The notes under the pieces: generated by a model
The model's database searches: none
The model's input: the letters and a program-made list of their open reading frames with translations, nothing else
What the model was told of the DNA's origin: nothing
From: an uncultured Ruminococcus sp.
GTDB taxonomy: Bacteria > Bacillota > Clostridia > Oscillospirales > Ruminococcaceae
Assembly: GCA_902772615.1 (NCBI GenBank)
Contig: CACYBC010000201.1
Coordinates: 1 to 6,092, forward strand
Length of the DNA: 6,092 nt
Direction: 5' to 3'
Part shown: piece by piece, positions 1-5,074 of the stretch
Position numbering within the stretch: the stretch's first letter is position 1
Layout of the letters: the number at the start of each line of letters is the position of its first letter
Position numbers and translations under genes: made by a program

Positions 1-1142
1 ATGCGATGGGAGTTGCAGACTGGCTCAAGTCGCTGATCCTTGACGGAATCGTCGCAGGAGTAGGCGCAGTGCTTGGTTTCGTGCCTCAGATGCTTGTGCT
101 GTTCCTTCTTCTGGCGTTCCTGGAATCCTGCGGATATATGGCCAGGATCGCGTTCGTGCTTGACCGCGTGTTCAGAAAATTCGGACTTTCGGGAAAATCA
201 TTTATACCGATGCTGGTGGGAACCGGATGCGGAGTTCCCGGGATCATGGCCTCGAGGACGATAGAGAACGAGAGAGACCGCAGGATGACGATCATGACTA
301 CGACGTTCATACCCTGCGGAGCAAAGGTGCCTTTCATAGGCATGATAGCCGGCGCACTGTTCGGGGGATCTGCATGGATCTCCGTCAGCGCCTACTTCCT
401 TGGCATGGCAGCAATAATCGTTTCCGGTATCATTCTGAAAAAGACAAAGATGTTCGCCGGAGAGCCCGCTCCCTTCGTCATGGAGCTCCCTGCATATCAT
501 ATGCCCAGAGTATCTGACGTTCTGCGCTCCATGTGGGAGAGAGGATGGTCCTTTATAAAGAAAGCCGGCACGGTGATACTCCTTTCAACTATTCTGGTGT
601 GGTTCACTTCAAGTTTCGGTGTAGTTGACGGAGCGTTCCGTATGCTGGAAGAGGAAGAGATAGATGCTTCCATTCTGGCCGTGATAGGTAACGCAGTCGC
701 CTGGATATTTGCACCTCTCGGCTGGGGAAACTGGCAGGCAACGGTCGCATCCTTTACGGGTCTTGTTGCAAAGGAGAACATCGTCGGCACGATGGGTATC
801 CTGTACGGCGGCGGAGAACTGAGCGTCTACGCGAATCTCGCCAGAGCTTTCACCAGAGTGACCGCTTATTCCTTCCTGGTATTCAATCTTCTCTGCGCAC
901 CGTGCTTCGCTGCGATCGGAGCCATCAAGAGAGAGATGAACAATGCAAAATGGACCTGGTTCGCAGTTCTTTACCAGTGCGGGTTCGCATACGCAATAGC
1001 GTTGATGGTAACACAGTTCGGCAATCTCTTTACTGGAAATGCAAACGTGATCGGCACGATCTGCGCTGCAGTGATCCTTGTATTCATGATCTACATGCTC
1101 TTCTTCAAGAAATATGAAGAAGCTACAGAGAGGACAAACTGA
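1..1142 (+). CDS. feoB: Ferrous iron transport protein B, C-terminal membrane portion (5' end outside window)
   Basis: FeoB is the inner-membrane Fe(II) transporter, made of a cytosolic N-terminal G domain and a C-terminal helical pore domain. Only the pore domain is visible. The reading frame is open from base 3, so the Met at position 6 is internal and not the true start. The roughly 379 visible codons compare with about 650-800 for a full FeoB. Numbering from that Met, the first Gate core is seen with GTGCGVPG at 72-79 (Cys75), followed by a conserved ASRTIEN stretch and FIPCGAK at 101-107 (Cys104). The second Gate region follows near AKENIVGTMGILYG (255-268), then LLCAPCFAAIGA with Cys297 and Cys300. 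About eight hydrophobic helices can be picked out, ending in a lysine-rich cytosolic tail. The G1-G4 GTPase motifs and any feoA lie upstream of the window. The small Cys-rich gene starts 25 bases after the stop, which fits a feo operon. The family assignment is very secure. Confidence 0.97.
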   Translation, partial: AMGVADWLKSLILDGIVAGVGAVLGFVPQMLVLFLLLAFLESCGYMARIAFVLDRVFRKFGLSGKSFIPMLVGTGCGVPGIMASRTIENERDRRMTIMTTTFIPCGAKVPFIGMIAGALFGGSAWISVSAYFLGMAAIIVSGIILKKTKMFAGEPAPFVMELPAYHMPRVSDVLRSMWERGWSFIKKAGTVILLSTILVWFTSSFGVVDGAFRMLEEEEIDASILAVIGNAVAWIFAPLGWGNWQATVASFTGLVAKENIVGTMGILYGGGELSVYANLARAFTRVTAYSFLVFNLLCAPCFAAIGAIKREMNNAKWTWFAVLYQCGFAYAIALMVTQFGNLFTGNANVIGTICAAVILVFMIYMLFFKKYEEATERTN

Positions 1143-1167
1143 AGAGATCTGTAAGGGGGTAATAATT

Positions 1168-1365
1168 ATGATCGATTGGCTGGTATCTCAATTATCCACG
1201 ATCTTCGTTCTGCTGATACTGTCGGCGGTAGTGGCTTTGATCATTGTATCGCTGGCAAATGACCGCAAAAAAGGAGTGTCATCCTGCGGCGGAAGCTGCG
1301 GAGCATGTCCCATGCATGATAAATGTCATGCAGCGGCAAAGCGACAGACAAAGAAAGAGGCGTGA
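1168..1365 (+). CDS. FeoB-associated Cys-rich membrane protein
   Basis: This 65-residue protein has one N-terminal membrane helix (about residues 8-29), a basic junction NDRKK at 31-35 and a short cysteine cluster. Cys40, Cys44, Cys47 and Cys53 give the pattern C-x3-C-x2-C-x5-C, with His50 and His54 inside it. This architecture and its place right after feoB match the FeoB-associated Cys-rich membrane protein family. The positive charges after the helix suggest that the Cys-rich tail is cytoplasmic, where it could bind metal or an Fe-S centre; that is inference, and the family's role is not settled. I chose the ATG at 1168 because a purine-rich AAGGGGG sequence (1153-1159) sits 8 bases before it. 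An in-frame ATG at 1114 would add 18 residues and overlap the end of feoB, but those residues are polar and unlike the family's N-terminus. A terminator hairpin begins 17 bases after the stop. Confidence 0.88.
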   Translation: MIDWLVSQLSTIFVLLILSAVVALIIVSLANDRKKGVSSCGGSCGACPMHDKCHAAAKRQTKKEA

Positions 1366-1382
1366 CCCCCCATAATAAAACA

Positions 1383-1432
1383 AGGACTCCTTCCCCGACC
1401 GGAGTGCTCCGGAAGGGGAAGGAGTTTTCTTT
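1383..1432. terminator. Bidirectional rho-independent terminator between convergent genes
   Basis: The outer stem pairs 1386-1396 (ACTCCTTCCCC) with 1415-1425 (GGGGAAGGAGT), 11 perfect base pairs, and A/G at 1383-1385 can extend it through wobble pairs. A symmetrical 2x2 internal loop (GA/AA) leads to an inner stem, 1399-1403 with 1408-1412 (CCGGA/TCCGG), closed by the loop GTGC. On the + strand it is followed by TTTTCTTTAT, the U-tract for the feo operon. On the - strand the same stem is followed by TTGTTTTATTATG, so it can also end transcripts of the dehydrogenase gene. It lies centrally in the 89-bp gap between the two convergent stop codons. Confidence 0.92.
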
Positions 1433-1454
1433 ATGATTGAAAAAACTGAAAGGA

Positions 1455-2420
1455 TCAGTATCCCAGCTGCTTGTCAACGACGTTCAAAAGAGGTTCTCCG
1501 TTGCAGAATCTTCTGAGATTTTCAAGCAGGATCGCAGAAACTCTGTCGCGGTTGCCTTCCAGCATGCCTGCTATGTGGGGCGTGATAAGCACGTTCTCCA
1601 TGCTCCAGAGCTCATTGTCTTCATTCAGAGGCTCGGGATCGGTGACATCGAGACCTGCACCGGACAGGTGGCCGGAGCGCAGAGCTTCGATCAGAGCCTC
1701 GGTATCTATGGACACACCTCTTCCGGCATTGACGATCACTGCGCCTTCTTTCATGAGAGAGAGCCTGTGAGCATCCATGTACTTTGCGGTCTGATGTCCT
1801 CCGGGTATCACCATTGCAACGACATCAGCGAGGGGAAGGATCTTTTCCAGATCCTCCTGGCCGTACTGCTCGTCAAAGAATTCCGGCATCGGTTTTGATG
1901 TATCCCTGCGGACGCCAATCACCCGGCAGCCAAGGCCTTTCATCTGTCTGGCGTAATTGCTTCCGATGTTTCCCATTCCAAGGACCAGCACTGTAGTACC
2001 TTCCACCTGCTTCGCCTGCCTGCTGCCGCGCATCCAGGTGTTTTTGAACTGGCTGGCGGAATAGACGGGAAGATTCTTCATAACGGCAAGAGTGAGAGCC
2101 GTCATGTGTTCGGAAACAGCGACTCCGTATCCGCCTACGGCGTTGGTCAGGATCACCTGCTCGGGAAGGATCGTTGCATAGCGGTCAACACCTGCGGACT
2201 GCGTCTGAAGCCATTCCAGTTTGTCGGCATAGGGCATGAGACGCATGGGTAGGTGACCGAGAACAGCGCTTACACCTATGATGTCATCGGCGTCTATCTC
2301 GGCTTCTCCCTTTGCAGCGTTGCCTTTAAATACCAGTTCATATTCTTTCGGATCGGCTACTTCCAGCATCCGTTCACGGAAACTATCATCCACTGCCATC
2401 GTTATCAGTATTTTTTTCAT
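1455..2420 (-). CDS. D-2-hydroxyacid dehydrogenase (NAD(P)-dependent)
   Basis: This 321-residue cytosolic oxidoreductase has the usual length of the D-isomer-specific 2-hydroxyacid dehydrogenase family, which interconverts 2-oxoacids and D-2-hydroxyacids. The substrate domain is split around the nucleotide domain. The Rossmann motif GMGNIG is at 148-153. The catalytic Arg is in NAGRG (Arg234), the acid in DPEP (Glu263) and the general base in TPHIAG (His282). After the second Rossmann strand the sequence is VIGVRRDTSK, with Arg171-Arg172 where NAD-specific members carry an acidic residue, which suggests NADPH preference (inference). The substrate loop around residues 73-80 reads TQSAGVDR, as in the glyoxylate/hydroxypyruvate reductase-like and phosphoglycerate dehydrogenase-like branches, but the exact substrate cannot be read from sequence. 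The ATG is preceded by AAAAAGGAG (2436-2428 on the minus strand) at 7-base spacing. The gene stands alone, diverges from the esterase and converges on the feo operon. Confidence 0.93.
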   Translation of the reverse strand: MKKILITMAVDDSFRERMLEVADPKEYELVFKGNAAKGEAEIDADDIIGVSAVLGHLPMRLMPYADKLEWLQTQSAGVDRYATILPEQVILTNAVGGYGVAVSEHMTALTLAVMKNLPVYSASQFKNTWMRGSRQAKQVEGTTVLVLGMGNIGSNYARQMKGLGCRVIGVRRDTSKPMPEFFDEQYGQEDLEKILPLADVVAMVIPGGHQTAKYMDAHRLSLMKEGAVIVNAGRGVSIDTEALIEALRSGHLSGAGLDVTDPEPLNEDNELWSMENVLITPHIAGMLEGNRDRVSAILLENLRRFCNGEPLLNVVDKQLGY

Positions 2421-2427
2421 CTTTATT

Positions 2428-2436
2428 CTCCTTTTT
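2428..2436 (-). promoter_or_regulatory. Ribosome binding site of the dehydrogenase gene
   Basis: Read on the minus strand the sequence is AAAAAGGAG, a near-ideal Shine-Dalgarno 7 bases before the ATG at 2420. It fixes the start, because no other in-frame start nearby has such a site. Confidence 0.85.
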
Positions 2437-2444
2437 CTTTAGTA

Positions 2445-2462
2445 TCTCATAATTGCATGAGA
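2445..2462. promoter_or_regulatory. Inverted repeat, possible operator
   Basis: TCTCAT (2445-2450) and ATGAGA (2457-2462) form a perfect 6-bp inverted repeat around a 6-base A/T-rich centre. The right half coincides with the candidate -10 of the leftward promoter, and the rest covers the predicted start point, the classic position for a repressor site. The half-sites are short, so chance is possible. I do not recognise a known regulator's consensus. Confidence 0.35.
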
Positions 2463-2485
2463 CTTGTACATGAAAGAAATGGCAA
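2457..2485 (-). promoter_or_regulatory. Candidate promoter of the dehydrogenase gene
   Basis: On the minus strand, TTGCCA (2485-2480, 5 of 6 to the -35 consensus) is followed after 17 bases by TCTCAT (2462-2457, 4 of 6 to the -10). Transcription would start near 2450, giving a leader of about 30 bases that contains the ribosome binding site. An alternative is TGTACA (2470-2465) with GATACT (2446-2441) at 18 bases, but that would start transcription almost on the Shine-Dalgarno. The match is moderate, and the call rests on spacing and position. Confidence 0.4.
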
Positions 2486-2506
2486 AAACAAGATAACGGC
2501 GTTCTG

Positions 2507-2535
2507 TTGAGGCATCAGCATCAATTTGCTATCAT
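2507..2535 (+). promoter_or_regulatory. Sigma-70/SigA-type promoter of the esterase gene, extended -10
   Basis: TTGAGG (2507-2512) is separated by exactly 17 bases from TATCAT (2530-2535), which matches the -10 consensus at 5 of 6 positions. The -10 is preceded by TGC (2527-2529), the extended -10 TGN element. Transcription would begin near 2542, leaving about 25 bases of leader with an AAAGGTGG ribosome binding site (2553-2560) 7 bases before the ATG at 2568. Confidence 0.7.
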
Positions 2536-2567
2536 TTTAGGTAAGGAAAACGAAAGGTGGAAGAGAC

Positions 2568-3521
2568 ATGGCTGAAGAGAGAAAGACAGTGATACATCCC
2601 TCTGGAGAGGTTATCGATTTTGAAACGGTATTTGAATATAACCCGGATATAGCGAGTGAACCGGAAAGACCCGGTCATTTTGAAAGAGTGGATTATTTCA
2701 CCGAAGTGTATGAGGACGGGATAAAACATCCGAAATACTGCAATGTGTATCTTCCCTATGGTTATGATCCGCAGGACAAAGATAAGAGATACAATGTGAT
2801 GTATTACCAGCACGGAAACACCTGCGACCCTGATATCTTCACGTCGGAAGAAGCAAAGAAGACCGTGGATATGATATTTGATTCAGGGGAGATCGAGCCC
2901 TGCATCATGGTCTTTACAACATATTATTTTGATGTGACCAAAGACATCGAGACGAGAAAAAGCACAGGAGACGTGCCTGCCGGAGACGGTAACTACGGCG
3001 GTGGAGGCATAGCGCCAAACTTCTACAGGGAAGTCGTGGAAGATATCATCCCGGCGGTGGAGCTGAGATACAATACTTGGCTCGCCGATGCATCCGATGA
3101 GGCTAAAAAGGCGTCAAGGGATCACCGGGGATTCAGCGGTTATTCCAGAGGGGCTGTATGTACCTGGTATATCCTGCACAATGATTTCGAGTATTTCCGT
3201 TATTATGCCCCGATGAGCTGCATGACAACCGCAGGCCTGCCGCTGAACGCCGAGAGGACACCGGAGCAGGTCACGGATTACATCACCGAACCTATCAGGA
3301 AGCATCCGGAACTGCCCTTCTTTATATTTGCGAGCAACGGACACCCCAACGATGTGGCAGCAATGACGGAACAGATGAAGTATATTCCGAAGGCAGATGT
3401 GTTCTCCTATGGGAAAGATCCGCTGAAGAACAACTTTTATTTTGCGCTGTCCGAGTTCAGACACACGGATATGCTGGCGCCTTATTATTTCTACAACTCG
3501 CTGAAAGTACTGTTCAAATAA
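2568..3521 (+). CDS. Alpha/beta-hydrolase esterase, CE1 feruloyl-esterase-like, cytoplasmic
   Basis: This 317-residue protein resembles the esterase D/CE1 group (Esterase family, PF00756-like), whose members cleave ester bonds such as feruloyl or acetyl groups on plant polysaccharides. The entry strand VYLPYGYD (60-67) is typical. It is followed by MYYQHGN (78-84), the likely oxyanion region. The nucleophile elbow is HRGFSGYSRG (186-195), with Ser193 as the likely nucleophile, and DFEYFRYYAPMS (206-217) after it is characteristic of CE1 enzymes. NNFYFALSEFRHT (288-300) supplies the likely catalytic His299. The acid is less clear: the usual TGTDD-like segment is shortened to SNGHPND, leaving Asp262 as candidate. 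Where CE1 enzymes usually have Met after the nucleophile, this one has Arg194. There is no signal peptide, so it should act inside the cell on imported or intracellular esters, unlike secreted CE1 enzymes. The substrate is unknown. The start is supported by AAAGGTGG 7 bases upstream. Confidence 0.85.
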   Translation: MAEERKTVIHPSGEVIDFETVFEYNPDIASEPERPGHFERVDYFTEVYEDGIKHPKYCNVYLPYGYDPQDKDKRYNVMYYQHGNTCDPDIFTSEEAKKTVDMIFDSGEIEPCIMVFTTYYFDVTKDIETRKSTGDVPAGDGNYGGGGIAPNFYREVVEDIIPAVELRYNTWLADASDEAKKASRDHRGFSGYSRGAVCTWYILHNDFEYFRYYAPMSCMTTAGLPLNAERTPEQVTDYITEPIRKHPELPFFIFASNGHPNDVAAMTEQMKYIPKADVFSYGKDPLKNNFYFALSEFRHTDMLAPYYFYNSLKVLFK

Positions 3522-3549
3522 TAACATTTAGTATACAGAACAGCATAAT
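3521..3549 (+). promoter_or_regulatory. Candidate promoter of the MATE-asparaginase operon
   Basis: ATAACA (3521-3526, 4 of 6 to -35) and CATAAT (3544-3549, 5 of 6 to -10) are 17 bases apart, starting at the esterase stop codon. A second -10-like TACAAT lies at 3551-3556 without a good -35. If used, the transcript would start near 3556 and carry an unusually long leader of about 110 bases before the MATE start. The A/T-rich context makes chance matches easy, so this is tentative. Confidence 0.35.
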
Positions 3550-3629
3550 ATACAATACGGAGAGAATCTGCTGAACATATTCCATAGAAATGATCGGTTC
3601 CCTTCAGGCTCCGACAAAGGAATGAACAG

Positions 3630-3661
3630 AACCTCCGGATATAGGACGAGACCCGGAGGTT
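3630..3661 (+). promoter_or_regulatory. Hairpin sequestering the MATE Shine-Dalgarno
   Basis: AACCTCCGG (3630-3638) pairs perfectly with CCGGAGGTT (3653-3661), giving a 9-bp G/C-rich stem with a 14-base loop. The 3' arm contains GGAGGT (3655-3660), the very strong ribosome binding site 7 bases before the ATG at 3668, and the 5' arm mimics the anti-Shine-Dalgarno end of 16S rRNA. When folded, the site would be unavailable to ribosomes. An upstream segment, GGTTC (3596-3600), can pair with GAACC (3629-3633), and CCTT (3601-3604) with AAGG (3617-3620). This alternative fold is incompatible with the sequestering stem. The stem is followed by TTATTTCTAT, so a weak terminator function for upstream transcripts is also possible. 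I do not recognise a named riboswitch class. Confidence 0.6.
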
Positions 3662-3667
3662 ATTTCT

Positions 3668-5062
3668 ATGCCCGGTATAAAGAAAGGCTATTTTGATTTC
3701 ACATATCTGCCGACGATCTTCACCCTTGCATGGCCGACGATGCTGGAGGAGATACTGAGCACTGCCGTTCAGTATATCGACACAGCGATGGTCGGAAGTC
3801 TCGGGACAAAAGCTACGGCGGCTGTCGGGTCGACATCGACAGTCAACTGGCTGGTCTACAGCACGGTTTATGCGCTGGGCATCGGATTTCTCGCGTATAT
3901 CTCCCAGGCAAGAGGCCGCGGAGATTACGACAGGGCTAAAAGAGCAGTAATGCAGGCACTGATAACATCGGTCGTCATGGGAACGGTATTTACGGTCGCA
4001 GTACTCAGCGTCAGCAGGATGGTACCTGTCTGGATGAACGTGGACGAAGACATAAGGGACCTTGCGTCCAGATATTTCTTTGTCCTTTACCTGCCCATGC
4101 TTCCCAGAACGGCCAACATGATCCTCGGAACTGTTTTAAGAGCTTCCGGAGACACAAAGACTCCGATGAGGGTCGGCCTCTCCATGAATGCCATAAACCT
4201 GATCCTCAATATGATCCTGATCAAACCGACAAGAGTCGTGAGCATTTTCGGAAGAGATCTCACCGTCTTCGGAGCAGGGATGGGCGTCATAGGGGCGGCA
4301 GCGGCGAGCGCAGTGTCTTTTCTCTATGGAGGAATAGCGATAACAGTCAGCATCTTCCGTCACGAAGAGATCTCCCCTAAAGGACTGCCTGTCCGCATCG
4401 ACTGGGAGATAATGGGGCCATGCCTGAAGACCGCGGTCCCGAACATGTTCCAACGATTCGGATCCTCTCTCGGATATGTGGTTTTTGCTTCAATGATCAA
4501 TTCCCTTGGAGAGATATCCACGGCGGCACATACTATCGCGAACACAGTCGAATCCGCATTCTACATCCCGGGATTCGGAATGATGGCTGCGGCGGCTACT
4601 CTTGCCGGAAATGCCATCGGCGCGGGAGACAAAGAAAAACTTCACAAGGTGTCGAGGATGACGATCCTTTGTGAAGTCCTGATGATGGTGTTCACGGGAA
4701 GCCTTCTGTTTATTTTTGCCCCTTCCATGGTAAGACTGTTCAGCAAGGACATGGCAGTCATAGCGCTTTGCAGCACGGTCCTGCGCATGGTCGCCTGTTC
4801 GGAGCCGTTTTTCGGGGTATCGAATGTCCTGGAAGGCATACTGCAAGGCGCGGGAGACACCAGATTCTCATTTGCCGTAAATATCATCGCTGTATGGACT
4901 GTCAGGATCCTGGGGACATATATATTCACCAGGCTGCTGGGCTTCGGATTGGAAGCTGCCTGGGGATGCATGATCGCACACAACATGACCACGTTCCTGT
5001 GTTACACCATATACTACAGAAAAGGGAAATGGGCCCATCCCATAACTGAAGGTGCAGAATAA
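3668..5062 (+). CDS. MATE family efflux transporter
   Basis: This 464-residue membrane protein has the standard length and 12-helix plan of the MATE (multidrug and toxic compound extrusion, NorM/DinF-like) family, cation-driven antiporters that export organic cations or metabolites. Helix 1 carries the family signature PTMLEE (23-28) and YIDTAMVGSLG (36-46). Asp38 aligns with the cation-site aspartate of helix 1 in NorM proteins. The paired half-repeat markers are both present: RASGDTKTPM (158-167) at the end of the N half and QGAGDTRFSF (393-402) in the C half. Helices fall roughly at 13-35, 52-75, 92-116, 133-155, 165-185, 203-228, 252-278, 285-315, 328-350, 362-384, 398-420 and 430-450. 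The glutamate used in NorM helix 7 is not evident, as is common in clostridial members. The substrate cannot be inferred. The start follows GGAGGT by 7 bases, inside a hairpin. The asparaginase gene begins 12 bases after the stop, so the two form one operon. Confidence 0.94.
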   Translation: MPGIKKGYFDFTYLPTIFTLAWPTMLEEILSTAVQYIDTAMVGSLGTKATAAVGSTSTVNWLVYSTVYALGIGFLAYISQARGRGDYDRAKRAVMQALITSVVMGTVFTVAVLSVSRMVPVWMNVDEDIRDLASRYFFVLYLPMLPRTANMILGTVLRASGDTKTPMRVGLSMNAINLILNMILIKPTRVVSIFGRDLTVFGAGMGVIGAAAASAVSFLYGGIAITVSIFRHEEISPKGLPVRIDWEIMGPCLKTAVPNMFQRFGSSLGYVVFASMINSLGEISTAAHTIANTVESAFYIPGFGMMAAAATLAGNAIGAGDKEKLHKVSRMTILCEVLMMVFTGSLLFIFAPSMVRLFSKDMAVIALCSTVLRMVACSEPFFGVSNVLEGILQGAGDTRFSFAVNIIAVWTVRILGTYIFTRLLGFGLEAAWGCMIAHNMTTFLCYTIYYRKGKWAHPITEGAE

Positions 5063-5070
5063 AAAGGAGA
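5063..5070 (+). promoter_or_regulatory. Ribosome binding site of the asparaginase gene in the MATE-ansA junction
   Basis: AAAGGAGA lies directly after the MATE TAA (5060-5062), with its AGGAG core 5-6 bases before the ATG at 5075. The 12-base junction has no room for a promoter or terminator, so the asparaginase is read from the MATE transcript. Termination and re-initiation may couple their translation. Confidence 0.85.
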
Positions 5071-5074
5071 GAGC

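Noticed and set aside
1114..1167. Upstream in-frame ATG for the FeoB-associated protein
   Set aside because: It lies inside feoB and has no better ribosome binding site. The added residues are polar and precede the membrane helix, whereas the ATG at 1168 has AAGGGGG at a suitable distance.
1437..1898. Long rightward open frame of 153 codons opposite the dehydrogenase gene
   Set aside because: It is an antisense shadow of the dehydrogenase. Its product has no recognisable domain, it starts within the terminator flank, and the opposite frame carries all catalytic motifs of a known family.
3541..3573. CAGCA/TGCTG inverted repeat in the MATE leader as a terminator for the esterase
   Set aside because: The stem is only 5 bp with a 23-base loop and no T-tract follows.
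3639..3652. ACGA in the loop of the MATE leader hairpin, suggesting a guanidine-II (mini-ykkC) or guanidine-III riboswitch
   Set aside because: Guanidine-II needs two small hairpins each with an ACGR tetraloop closed by G/C pairs. Here the ACGA sits in a 14-base open loop and no second such hairpin is present. The guanidine-III pseudoknot partner strand is not found in its expected form.
3622..3696. A 24-codon frame starting at the ATG at 3622 and overlapping the MATE start in another frame
   Set aside because: The purine stretch AAAGGA abuts the ATG with almost no spacing, and the frame would cross the hairpin and the MATE start. Its composition is basic and unlike a known leader peptide.
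4490..4846. Leftward open frames within the MATE gene (for example 118 codons)
   Set aside because: They are antisense shadows rich in Arg, His and Ser with no domain, and they lie across a MATE gene with complete family motifs.
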